A DNA stretch of 29,153 nucleotides from JAQVSH01 sp964451605 (GCA_964451605.1 CAYVJA010000036.1:1-29153), one strand, 5' to 3'; shown: positions 1 through 6,425, counted from the first letter of the stretch. Made by a program: numbers and translations. Notes: generated by a model not told the origin, from the letters alone.

Positions 1-10
1 AAGAATTACT

Positions 11-44
11 GGGGGTAGTCAATGTTTTAGCCATTGTTACCCCC
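11..44. terminator. Two-part hairpin over the end of the HTH gene
   Basis: GGGGGTA (11-17) pairs with TACCCCC (38-44), and inside it CAATG (20-24) pairs with CATTG (32-36). The hairpin covers the stop codon of the minus-strand HTH gene. On the plus strand it is followed by a T-rich run (CTTTTCTTTTT). On the minus strand the following bases are not T-rich. It may therefore stop plus-strand transcription entering from the left, or protect the mRNA end. Its role is inferred only from shape. Confidence 0.5.
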
Positions 45-363
45 TTTTCTTTTTAAGATACGTTTCGGCTTCGCTGGCAATTTCTGCCAACGTTTTTTTT
101 CTGCCTTGCTTTACATACTGGATTAAATCAGCCTTTGAAAAATAACAGCGTTTTGAACGCTTCATTACGGGTAATTCCCCTTTCGAAATAAGGGAATAAA
201 CCGTAGGAACTGAAAGGCTCAAAAAATTTGCGGTGCCCTGAACTGTTAAAAGTTCGTCTTCGGCGGGCTGTTCGCCTTGCCCTTTTGATTTGTGCTTAAT
301 GTCAAGCAATAGCGTTTCAATATTGCTCAACCTTGCGTCAATAACTTCAAATGGATTATTCAT
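37..363 (-). CDS. Helix-turn-helix protein, excisionase (HTH_17) type
   Basis: A 108-residue protein counted from the ATG at 363; an upstream TTG at 372 in the same frame is less likely because it lies inside the operator-like dyad. The middle (about residues 38-90) matches the MerR-like HTH_17 fold of excisionases and small DNA-binding proteins: 'LLTVQGTANFLSLSVPTVY', then 'GELPVMKRSKRCYF' and 'ADLIQYV'. The first 35 residues look like a short coiled coil, common in Bacteroidetes members. The C-terminus is Lys/Arg-rich. In its family it would act as recombination directionality factor or transcription regulator of the element. It is the third gene from the integrase, and the 29-bp dyad touching its start suggests autoregulation. 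Confidence 0.85.
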   Translation of the reverse strand: MNNPFEVIDARLSNIETLLLDIKHKSKGQGEQPAEDELLTVQGTANFLSLSVPTVYSLISKGELPVMKRSKRCYFSKADLIQYVKQGRKKTLAEIASEAETYLKKKRG

Positions 364-364
364 C

Positions 365-393
365 TTGTACAAGTATTAAGGTTACTTGTACAA
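365..393. promoter_or_regulatory. 29-bp dyad operator in front of the HTH gene
   Basis: TTGTACAAGTA (365-375) and its exact reverse complement TACTTGTACAA (383-393) flank a 7-base spacer. Each arm contains the 8-bp palindrome TTGTACAA, so two identical palindromes are 21 bp apart, about two helical turns. The dyad begins one base upstream of the HTH start codon. This is what an autorepressor operator or a pair of directionality-factor sites looks like. In mRNA it could also fold into an 11-bp hairpin blocking the start. Confidence 0.65.
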
Positions 394-416
394 ATTATTG
401 CCTGTATTAAATGGTG

Positions 417-438
417 GTAACCGGTTGTAACTGGTTAC
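417..438. promoter_or_regulatory. Second operator-like dyad, tandem GTAACyGGTT
   Basis: GTAACCGGTT (417-426) is followed directly by GTAACTGGTT (427-436) and AC. The 22-bp block is both a 10-bp tandem repeat and a near-palindrome (GTAACC at 417-422, GGTTAC at 433-438). It lies between the unknown gene and the HTH gene, upstream of the first dyad. A protein binding site is likely, but nothing shows which protein uses it. Confidence 0.5.
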
Positions 439-443
439 AAAGT

Positions 444-1274
444 TTATTGATATTCATTTTCGTACATATCCTTCAATATAGAAACCTCATCTTTTGCCTG
501 TCCCTGCTTATCTGAGGGCAATAATTCAATAACGCTTTCAATCAATTTGATTTTATTTTCAAGTTTTTTTGGTGTGCAAGAGAGTGGTTTCCCTTTTCTG
601 TTTGCAGCACTTGAAAAGAATGTAAATCTATTGTATAGCTTATCCCCTGAATTATGTCCGTATTGTTTCACAATTGTGTTGCTGTTTTCCCTTGTTATTC
701 GTAATCCTTCATAGGCATATTTCAAGGCTATTTGCTCAATCCTCAATTCGGGTTTATTCTTCGATAATTTCCCTTTAAGTTCTTGCAACCCATTATTTAG
801 AACATCAAGCGTATAACTCTTAACAGCCTTTTTAAGGGCTTTCTTTATCTGTAATATCTCGGAATAGGTTAATTGGCTATGGTTATACCTATCAATTGCC
901 CATTGTGGCAAATCTACCCTGTAATCGTGTGCGCTAATAGCTTTCAATTCCTGTTTGCATGATTCGATAACTTCGTTAAGTCTGTTTTCCGGTGGGGTAT
1001 CTTTCCACTGTGTTTCATCGAAAACAACTTTTCCTGTTCTCGCAAGGGCAAGTTTATCATAAAAAGGTGCCTTACCAGCTATAACCTGTTGCTGTAAATC
1101 GGTTTCCCACTTTTCAATAACAACAGCACAATCAGCAAAAAACATATCGGCTGGGTAGTATTCTGTTTCTGCCTTCTTGCATTCCCCAACAAAGTGCTGG
1201 CTTAAATATTCGGGGTACTTGTTGTAATAGCCATCCAAAATAACTTCCAAATAGTTCATTTGTCCTTTGTGCAT
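444..1274 (-). CDS. Unrecognised integrase-linked protein, 276 aa
   Basis: I do not recognise a named domain. The protein is soluble, rich in Lys and Glu, and has no signal peptide or membrane segment. It has mostly helical character and a well-defined C-terminal part (about residues 180-276) containing 'YAYEGLRITRENSN', 'YGHNSGDKLYNRFTFFSS' and 'KPLSCTPKKLENKI'. From memory, similar proteins occur next to tyrosine recombinases in Bacteroidetes elements; this is recollection, not a search. Its start codon overlaps the integrase stop (TAATG, one shared base), so the two are probably translated together. That points to a role in integration or control of the element. A second ATG five codons in is possible. 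Confidence 0.75.
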   Translation of the reverse strand: MHKGQMNYLEVILDGYYNKYPEYLSQHFVGECKKAETEYYPADMFFADCAVVIEKWETDLQQQVIAGKAPFYDKLALARTGKVVFDETQWKDTPPENRLNEVIESCKQELKAISAHDYRVDLPQWAIDRYNHSQLTYSEILQIKKALKKAVKSYTLDVLNNGLQELKGKLSKNKPELRIEQIALKYAYEGLRITRENSNTIVKQYGHNSGDKLYNRFTFFSSAANRKGKPLSCTPKKLENKIKLIESVIELLPSDKQGQAKDEVSILKDMYENEYQ

Positions 1275-2512
1275 TAAGGGTTAAAATCCATTAGCTTTTT
1301 TGAAATCTCACGTTTTTTATCACTCTCAAACCCGGCAAAATAGCCCTGTGTTGTTTTTAGGTTGCTATGTGAAAGGGCTTCGCTCACAAATTCAAGGCTT
1401 GCACCGCTCCGGATAGCGTTTGTCGCAAAAGAATGCCTTGCCCAATAGGTCGAAACCTGTTCATCAATACCAACACTTTTCGCAAACTTCAAAAAATGCT
1501 GGTTCACAAAGCGAATAAAGTTATTCACCTGAGAATGCTGCTTTTCAATCGGCAATGAATGGTCAATAATTGGGAAAATAAAGGTATCGGGGCTATTGTT
1601 CGAATTCCCGTATTGTTTAATAACTCCCCTTGTGTAATCATTCAGATAGACAATAACAGGGGCTTGGTTCGTATTTGTATTAGCTGTTTTAGCCCGTAAA
1701 AATTTAATGGTTTCACCGGAAACATCTTTGTATTGAAGATTGGCAATATCTTTAAAGTTCATCCCGTTGCATGAATAGGAAAAAAACCAAAACGCTTTTG
1801 CCTTGTGCTGCTCCGGGGTCGCTGGTTCTGCTTCGAACAACACCTTCAACTGCTCTTTGGAAAGGGCTTTCTTTACCCCCTTAGGGGCTGGAATTTTGTA
1901 TTTCGTTTTGCCAAAGGGGTATTTATCTGGCTTTGCGTTTGTGTCGGAAATAGCCGAATTATAAATGGCTCTTAACGGTCTTAAATACATTCCAACCGTT
2001 GTTTTACTTTTCCCGGAAGCCAATAAATGGGCTTCATAGCTTTTTAGCCATTGTGCCGTTATATCCGAAAAACTTAGGTTCTCATCGGCTTGGAATTCCA
2101 GCAATGAACGTAAACTGTATAAATAATTACTTGCTGTAGAAACCTGCTGGTTCTTTTTAAATTGTTCAATCGCCTGTTCATAGTAAAATACAACGTCCTC
2201 CGTTTTTTTCTCTCTGGCAAGTTCCATTACTTTTTCAAAGGCTTCAAAAGAGAAAGACGGCAACCCTTCGGCTGCCTTTACCGCTTTGGCTTCAATGGTG
2301 CTTAATATTAGCCGGGTGGCTTGGTGTTCCTTTCTTGGCTTTGTAGTTTCCCAAATGCTGTGGAATTCGCTTTCTGTAAACTCAAACTTGGTAGGGTACA
2401 ATACTTGCCTTCTTGGCTCTGTGGTAAAAACCCGTAGCTTTACCGGAAATTTACCGTTCTTTTTCGCCCTCCGCCTATCCAAATAAATGGAAATGTAGTA
2501 TTCGTTCCTCAT
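1274..2512 (-). CDS. Tyrosine recombinase (integrase), Bacteroidetes phage-integrase type
   Basis: 412 residues, the full length for the family. The N-terminal arm-binding part is about residues 1-90, the SAM-like core-binding part about 105-195 and the catalytic part about 215-410. Recognisable catalytic features are the beta-hairpin Lys (RAKT, K275), 'YWARHSFAT' with R359 and H360, H382 in 'LSHSNLKTT', and the nucleophile Tyr391 in 'GYFAGF'. Two family positions are unusual. The first catalytic Arg position reads Asn252 ('CNGMNFKDI'), and the box II His position reads Tyr356. I recall such forms as a subgroup in Bacteroidetes, so I do not call the gene broken. It would integrate the element at the tRNA site just upstream. 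The start at 2512 fits a promoter-like dyad at 2599-2629. Confidence 0.93.
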   Translation of the reverse strand: MRNEYYISIYLDRRRAKKNGKFPVKLRVFTTEPRRQVLYPTKFEFTESEFHSIWETTKPRKEHQATRLILSTIEAKAVKAAEGLPSFSFEAFEKVMELAREKKTEDVVFYYEQAIEQFKKNQQVSTASNYLYSLRSLLEFQADENLSFSDITAQWLKSYEAHLLASGKSKTTVGMYLRPLRAIYNSAISDTNAKPDKYPFGKTKYKIPAPKGVKKALSKEQLKVLFEAEPATPEQHKAKAFWFFSYSCNGMNFKDIANLQYKDVSGETIKFLRAKTANTNTNQAPVIVYLNDYTRGVIKQYGNSNNSPDTFIFPIIDHSLPIEKQHSQVNNFIRFVNQHFLKFAKSVGIDEQVSTYWARHSFATNAIRSGASLEFVSEALSHSNLKTTQGYFAGFESDKKREISKKLMDFNP

Positions 2513-2531
2513 CTTAGCATCTTATAATGTT

Positions 2532-2574
2532 ATTTGCATACAATTTGCATACAGAAACCCAAAATTTGCATACA
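2532..2574. repeat. Three phased direct repeats of ATTTGCATACA upstream of the integrase
   Basis: Identical 11-bp copies lie at 2532-2542, 2543-2553 and 2564-2574. Spacings are 11 and 21 bp, close to one and two helical turns, so all three face the same side of the DNA. They sit 20-62 bp upstream of the integrase start and about 95 bp from the tRNA crossover region. Arm-type integrase sites or directionality-factor sites are the most likely reading. Confidence 0.75.
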
Positions 2575-2598
2575 ACAACTATAAATAAAACAAAAATG

Positions 2599-2629
2599 TA
2601 TCTTTGTAAACAATTGTTATACAAAGATA
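2599..2629. promoter_or_regulatory. Dyad with -7-like boxes on both strands, likely integrase promoter
   Basis: TATCTTTGTA (2599-2608) and its exact reverse complement TACAAAGATA (2620-2629) flank AACAATTGTT, itself a palindrome. Each arm contains TATCTTTG, a match to the Bacteroidetes -7 box TAnnTTTG, one on each strand. The minus-strand copy points at the integrase and would start transcription near 2615. I found no good -33 TTTG at the usual distance. The dyad could equally be the core-type binding site of the recombinase. Confidence 0.5.
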
Positions 2630-2666
2630 ATACATAGTAATCAAATAACATCAATAAGCATTAATT

Positions 2667-2715
2667 TATGACTGGCAGTCAAAAGGTCATCGGTTCGATT
2701 CCGATATTCTCCACC
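2667..2715 (+). other. Attachment site: 3' half of a tRNA gene, probably tRNA-Ala(GGC)
   Basis: The bases fold as the 3' part of a class I tRNA: anticodon loop CTGGCAG (2672-2678, T33 then anticodon GGC), 3' anticodon strand TCAAA, variable loop AGGTC (2684-2688), T-stem ATCGG/CCGAT with loop TTCGATT (2694-2700), acceptor strand ATTCTCC (2706-2712), discriminator A2713. No D-arm or 5' acceptor GGAGAAT exists upstream. The left anticodon strand (2667-2671) also has an A-A mismatch, so homology to the tRNA probably begins near 2669. This is the duplicated end left by integration into the tRNA 3' end. The Ala identity rests on the anticodon alone. Confidence 0.85.
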
Positions 2716-2716
2716 C

Positions 2717-2746
2717 GAAAAGCCGGCAGTTTGCCGGCTTTTTTTT
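2717..2746 (+). terminator. Terminator of the interrupted tRNA gene
   Basis: AAGCCGGC (2720-2727) and GCCGGCTT (2733-2740) form a perfect 8-bp stem with loop AGTTT, followed by a run of T. It directly follows the tRNA fragment, so it is the original terminator of the tRNA transcript, now behind the element. Confidence 0.9.
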
Positions 2747-2819
2747 ATTGCAATAATCCGATAGGCGAAGCGTTGTGATTTATTCGTTATTTGTTAATTT
2801 TAACGCTGTTTTTTTCATC

Positions 2820-2897
2820 CTCACATCATCAAATTATACATCATCACATTCACTAATCATCTAATTATCTAATTAACAAATCATCAAATCATTGATT
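2820..2897 (+). repeat. Low-complexity ATCATC/AATTATC repeat in front of the hydrolase gene
   Basis: About 78 bp made of variants of CATCA, AATCATC, AATTATC and AAATCATC, with almost no G. It fills the space up to the hydrolase start codon at 2900. A shorter similar string (ATCTAATTATC) recurs at 6591-6601 in front of another secreted protein gene. With the att site, terminator and integrase repeats, this accounts for the 2513-2899 gene-free stretch. It may be an AT-rich upstream leader or a slippage-generated spacer. Confidence 0.5.
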
Positions 2898-2899
2898 AT

Positions 2900-3787
2900 A
2901 TGAAGAATAGCTTGATTGTAGTTTTGTTTATGGCACTCTTGTCGCTGCCGGGTTTTTCGCAGGAGAAAAAAATGCGTATTGTGGAAGGGGGTGGTACCGG
3001 CACTTATCCGGCCGTGATGATGAGCGACCCTTCGTTGGCTACTCATACTATCTTTATTCCTCAGGATCTTTCGAAATTTGGTAAAAAGCAGAAGTTGCCC
3101 ATTATTGCGTGGGGTAACGGGGCGTGTTTAAACTCGCCATGGGAGCATTATAAGTTTCTGAATGAGGTGGCTTCGCACGGCTTTATTGTGATAGCCATCG
3201 GTACTATGCCCAAAGAGGAGGGCGAACAGGTGAGGGGCTCTTCAAAATCTTCGCAGCTGACTGATGCCATCAACTGGGCTATTGCCGTTAATAAGGACAA
3301 AAAGAGCCCTTACTACAAGAAACTCGATGTAAATAAGATTGCCGTAAGCGGTATGTCGTGCGGGGGGCTACAGACACTCGAGGTGGCTTCCGATCCCCGA
3401 CTCAGCACTATCGTTGTGTGCAACAGCGGTCTTTTCACCAACCCCTCCGGAGGTATGCCGGGAATGCCGCAAGTGAGCAAAGAACAGCTGAAAAAGATTC
3501 ACACCCCTGCTCTATATCTTTTGGGTGGCGAGTCGGATATTGCTTACAACAACGGGATGGACGATTTCAAGCAAATTAACCATGTTCCTGTCTTTGTCGG
3601 CAATATGGATGTGGGGCACGGAGGCACGTATAGTCAGCCATATGGCGGAGAGTTTGCCCGGGTTGCCACTAATTGGTATAAGTGGCAATTGAAGGGCGAC
3701 CAGGAAGCCGGAAAGCTTTTCACGGGTTCACCTTGTGGTCTTTCGCAGGCAAAAGGATGGAGAGCCGATAAAAAGATGATACCCTGA
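2900..3787 (+). CDS. Secreted alpha/beta hydrolase
   Basis: 295 residues with a clear signal peptide (about residues 1-20, ending 'PGFSQ'). The mature part is an alpha/beta-hydrolase resembling chlorophyllase or dienelactone-hydrolase-like proteins. 'IAWGNGAC' near residues 69-76 is a likely oxyanion strand. Nucleophile Ser153 is in 'GMSCGG', the acid is likely Asp213 in 'GGESDIAY', and His240 is in 'VGHGG'. It would hydrolyse an ester or similar bond in the periplasm or outside the cell; the substrate is unknown. It is the first chromosomal gene beyond the element and stands alone, with an AT-rich repeat in front and a new promoter behind. No Shine-Dalgarno sequence is visible. Confidence 0.85.
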   Translation: MKNSLIVVLFMALLSLPGFSQEKKMRIVEGGGTGTYPAVMMSDPSLATHTIFIPQDLSKFGKKQKLPIIAWGNGACLNSPWEHYKFLNEVASHGFIVIAIGTMPKEEGEQVRGSSKSSQLTDAINWAIAVNKDKKSPYYKKLDVNKIAVSGMSCGGLQTLEVASDPRLSTIVVCNSGLFTNPSGGMPGMPQVSKEQLKKIHTPALYLLGGESDIAYNNGMDDFKQINHVPVFVGNMDVGHGGTYSQPYGGEFARVATNWYKWQLKGDQEAGKLFTGSPCGLSQAKGWRADKKMIP

Positions 3788-3830
3788 TGTGTTAAATGCC
3801 ATCTTTTGTTTCAGAAATCTTGGTATTGTG

Positions 3831-3861
3831 CTTGATATTCTCGGAATAGGCATTATTTTTG
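3831..3861 (+). promoter_or_regulatory. Promoter of the TonB-family gene
   Basis: CTTG (3831-3834) is followed after 19 bp by TATTTTTG (3854-3861). This fits the Bacteroidetes sigma pattern TTTG-N19to21-TAnnTTTG with one base off in the -33 box. Transcription would start near 3868, giving a leader of about 68 bases before the start codon at 3936. Confidence 0.65.
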
Positions 3862-3935
3862 TAGTACTGTCGGTAGAGAGGTTGTGCTCTCTGTGGTGGT
3901 GTTTTTCCTGAGTATGAATCATAACGAATAATAAG

Positions 3936-4634
3936 ATGGAACTGAAAAAATCGGATAAGGCGAATCTCGAGAAGAAAAAGAATCTGTTTCTCGAGTTAGG
4001 TTTTGTAATTGCGCTTGCTCTTATCTGGGGCGCAATGGAGTACAAATCTTCTCCGAGAGCTGCTAATGAGGCCTATGCCAGCAGTGGAGAGGTGATTGAG
4101 GAGGAGATTATCCCGATTACCCGTCCCGAAGTTCAGCAGGCTCCCCCTCCTCCTGCCGCACCTTCCGAAATTCTCAAACTGGTTGCGGATGATGTTACGC
4201 TTGATATGGACTTCGAGATTGACGTGGAGGCCGACTTAGAAACAGAGGTTGAGATAAGGGAGATTACATCGAAGGAAGTGGGTCCCCGTGTTGAAGCTGT
4301 CGAGGAAGAAGAGTTGTATACGCTGGTAGAAGATATGCCTAAGTTTCAGGGTAAGGATTATAATACTTTCCGTGACTGGATTGCCAAGAACCTGAAGTAT
4401 CCTGATGTAGCACTGGAAAACGGGGTTTCGGGGCGTGTGTATGTTAAGTTTATTGTTAACTCCAAAGGAGAGGTCGGTAGTGTAACGGTTGCCCGTTCGA
4501 GCGGTGATACTTCGCTCGATAATGAAGCCGTAAGGGTTATCTCCTCGTCGCCCAAATGGACTCCGGGTTCGCAGCAGGGAAAACCTGTACGCGTTGAGTT
4601 TCTCTTCCCTGTATTGTTCAAAATTTCCAATTGA
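3936..4634 (+). CDS. TonB-family energy transducer
   Basis: 232 residues. A short Lys-rich cytoplasmic start is followed by one membrane anchor (about 19-36), an acidic Pro-containing periplasmic linker ('APPPPAAP' near residues 66-73, then many Glu/Asp), and a TonB C-terminal domain (about 140-232) with 'FRDWIAKNLKYPDVALENG', 'GRVYVKFIVNSKGEV', 'SLDNEAVRVI' and 'WTPGSQQGKPVRV'. Such proteins pass proton-motive energy from ExbB/ExbD to outer-membrane TonB-dependent receptors. No exbB or exbD lies nearby, so it acts with partners encoded elsewhere. It has its own promoter and is followed by two hairpins, so it is probably a single-gene transcript. Confidence 0.9.
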   Translation: MELKKSDKANLEKKKNLFLELGFVIALALIWGAMEYKSSPRAANEAYASSGEVIEEEIIPITRPEVQQAPPPPAAPSEILKLVADDVTLDMDFEIDVEADLETEVEIREITSKEVGPRVEAVEEEELYTLVEDMPKFQGKDYNTFRDWIAKNLKYPDVALENGVSGRVYVKFIVNSKGEVGSVTVARSSGDTSLDNEAVRVISSSPKWTPGSQQGKPVRVEFLFPVLFKISN

Positions 4635-4650
4635 TCGTTGGTTCGTTTTA

Positions 4651-4674
4651 CACAAACCCCTGTTGGGGTTCGTG
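4651..4674 (+). terminator. Short hairpin after the TonB-family gene
   Basis: CACAAACCCC (4651-4660) pairs with GGGGTTCGTG (4665-4674), with one A-C mismatch and loop TGTT. Only a weak T-rich tail follows (CTTGTAATTGTTATT). It may be an mRNA 3'-end hairpin upstream of the main terminator. Confidence 0.5.
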
Positions 4675-4694
4675 GCTTGTAATTGTTATTCTGA

Positions 4695-4753
4695 ATGTCT
4701 CAAAAGGGGCTCCTCATCTTTGATGGGGTTCTCTCCTTTTGGGACATTTTTTT
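4695..4753 (+). terminator. Strong intrinsic terminator just before hflX
   Basis: The outer stem 4695-4709 pairs with 4733-4747 (15 pairs, two of them G-T). An inner stem CCTCATC (4712-4718) pairs with GATGGGG (4722-4728) around loop TTT. T4747-T4753 follow directly. This is the end of the TonB-family transcript. Because hflX starts at 4766, the hairpin may also act as a leader control element for hflX. Confidence 0.85.
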
Positions 4754-4765
4754 CTTTTCTATTGC

Positions 4766-5962
4766 ATGGGTAATAAAAACCTCTCTACCGAAATACCTCA
4801 GGAAAAGGCGGTGTTGGTGGGTATCTCCAATTCGCGGCAGAGCGATTTCGAGACGCGTGAGTATCTGAGTGAACTGGCTTTCCTGGCTGAGACCGCGGGA
4901 GCGCTCTCTATGCGAAGCTTTTCGCAACGGCTCGAAGAGCCGAATCCCCGCACATTTGTGGGAACCGGGAAGCTGGAAGAGATCCGCGAATATGTTGTGG
5001 CCAACGGAATAGATCTTGTTATTTTTGATGATGAGTTATCGGCATCGCAGCTTAAAAACATTGAAAAGAGTCTGGAGGTAAAGGTACTCGACCGAACCAA
5101 TCTGATTCTGGATATTTTTGCCCGCAGAGCCCAGACGGCACACGCCAGAAAACAGGTTGAACTGGCGCAGTATCAATATTTGTTGCCTCGCTTAACCCGT
5201 ATGTGGACGCACCTTGAGCGGCAAAGGGGAGGTATCGGGTTGAGGGGTCCCGGCGAAACCGAGATCGAGACAGACCGCCGTATAATCCGTGATAAGATTG
5301 CTCAGCTCAAAGAGGAGCTGTTGCGGATAGACAAACAGTTTTCGCTTCAGCGGAAAAATCGCGAAAGCGTAGTTCGCGTATCGTTGGTAGGCTATACCAA
5401 TGTGGGCAAATCGACCCTAATGAACCTGCTTAGTAAAAGCGAACTCTTTGCCGAGAACAAGCTGTTTGCCACCCTCGACACCACGGTACGAAAAGTGGTA
5501 ATCGAAAATCTTCCCTTTCTGCTTAGCGACACCGTAGGTTTTATTCGAAAACTGCCTCATCATTTGGTTGAATCCTTTAAATCGACACTCGATGAGGTGC
5601 GGGAGGCCGACATTTTGCTCCATGTTGTGGATATCTCACATCCCAATTTCGAAGAACAAATTGCGGTTGTGAACCAAACTTTGGGCGAACTACAGGCGGC
5701 CGACAAGCCGACTTATGTTATCTTCAACAAGATTGATAATTACACCTTTCAACCCAAAGCCGAAGATGATCTCACTCCCCGAACCCGCGAAAATTTGACG
5801 CTCGAAGAACTGAAAAACAGCTGGATGGCAAAGAATAACGCCCCCTGCCTATTTATTTCGGCCAGGGAGCGTATCGAGATTGAACGGTTGCGGTCGGAAC
5901 TCTACGAAGCGGTGAAGCGGGTACATATTACGCGTTATCCTTATGATCGGTTTCTCTATTGA
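4766..5962 (+). CDS. hflX: GTPase HflX
   Basis: 398 residues from ATG 4766; an in-frame ATG at 4739 lies inside the terminator stem and is rejected. The N-terminal HflX domain is followed by the Gly-rich linker 'RGGIGLRGPGETEIETDRR'. The G domain has G1 'GYTNVGKST' (about 209-217), G3 'DTVGFI' and G4 'NKID'. HflX is a ribosome-binding GTPase that splits stalled or heat-damaged 70S ribosomes; this is family knowledge. No Shine-Dalgarno is visible. Only 12 bases separate the terminator T-run from the start codon, so there is no space for a separate promoter between them. The last 35 bp overlap coaD tail to tail. Confidence 0.95.
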   Translation: MGNKNLSTEIPQEKAVLVGISNSRQSDFETREYLSELAFLAETAGALSMRSFSQRLEEPNPRTFVGTGKLEEIREYVVANGIDLVIFDDELSASQLKNIEKSLEVKVLDRTNLILDIFARRAQTAHARKQVELAQYQYLLPRLTRMWTHLERQRGGIGLRGPGETEIETDRRIIRDKIAQLKEELLRIDKQFSLQRKNRESVVRVSLVGYTNVGKSTLMNLLSKSELFAENKLFATLDTTVRKVVIENLPFLLSDTVGFIRKLPHHLVESFKSTLDEVREADILLHVVDISHPNFEEQIAVVNQTLGELQAADKPTYVIFNKIDNYTFQPKAEDDLTPRTRENLTLEELKNSWMAKNNAPCLFISARERIEIERLRSELYEAVKRVHITRYPYDRFLY

Positions 5963-6425
5963 TGTAGCGCCCTATCTCCATGGCTTCGGGGACAAACTTA
6001 GAAACGTCTCCTCCGTATTTCAGGATTTCCCGCACCAGCGATGAGTTGATAGCGGAGTGCTCGGGCAGTGTAAGCATAAATACTGTTTCTACTTCGGGGA
6101 GCATCACCTGATTAACCAGCGCAATAGAACGTTCATATTCAAAGTCGAGCGCCGTTCGTAATCCCCTCAGCATATATTTTGCACCTATCTTTCGGCAAAA
6201 AGTCACAGTAAGATCGCTGTAGGCAATGGCCTCTACCTTAGGATTCGAACCATACAGAGCCTGTATCATGGAGACCCGTGCCTCGGGCGAAAAGAATCCC
6301 GATTTTGTGGTATTGGTTCCAATTCCGATTACAATCCGGTCGAAGAGCGGAAGAGCCCTCTCAACAATCGAAGCATGCCCGATGGTATAGGGGTCGAACG
6401 AGCCGGGGAAGAGTGCAATATTCAT
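5928..6425 (-). CDS. coaD: Pantetheine-phosphate adenylyltransferase (CoaD)
   Basis: 165 residues, typical length. It catalyses ATP + 4'-phosphopantetheine to dephospho-CoA, the penultimate step of coenzyme A synthesis. Nucleotidyltransferase motifs are 'FPGSFDPYTIGH' (HxGH-type T/HIGH, residues 6-17), 'MLRGLRTALDFEYE' and the C-terminal 'SSLVREI' (ISSTxxR-like). The stop falls inside hflX, so the two mRNAs are antisense over 35 bases. A -7 box lies at 6459-6466. PanC and PanD of the same pathway are encoded at 17513-18738. Confidence 0.96.
   Translation of the reverse strand: MNIALFPGSFDPYTIGHASIVERALPLFDRIVIGIGTNTTKSGFFSPEARVSMIQALYGSNPKVEAIAYSDLTVTFCRKIGAKYMLRGLRTALDFEYERSIALVNQVMLPEVETVFMLTLPEHSAINSSLVREILKYGGDVSKFVPEAMEIGRYINRETDHKDNA

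Larger units (their letters stand above)
1..2715. mobile_element. Right end of an integrative element inserted in a tRNA gene
   Basis: Three minus-strand genes (tyrosine recombinase, an unknown protein and an excisionase-like HTH protein) lie in visibly AT-richer DNA. They stop at a truncated tRNA 3' half at 2667-2715. The recombinase is the gene nearest the junction and points inward, the usual arrangement for tRNA-integrating elements. The tRNA half is in plus orientation, so the intact tRNA should sit at the far left end of the element, outside the window. No conjugation, relaxase or phage gene is visible, so the element class (ICE, mobilisable island or satellite) cannot be decided here. 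Confidence 0.8.

Noticed and set aside
2286..2486. Plus-strand ORF inside the integrase
   Set aside because: It is antisense to the well-supported integrase and shows no family features. Many other frames opposite to polA, uvrB and dpp7 were dropped for the same reason.
4739..4765. Earlier in-frame ATG for hflX
   Set aside because: It lies inside the terminator stem and T-run, and the added residues do not resemble HflX.
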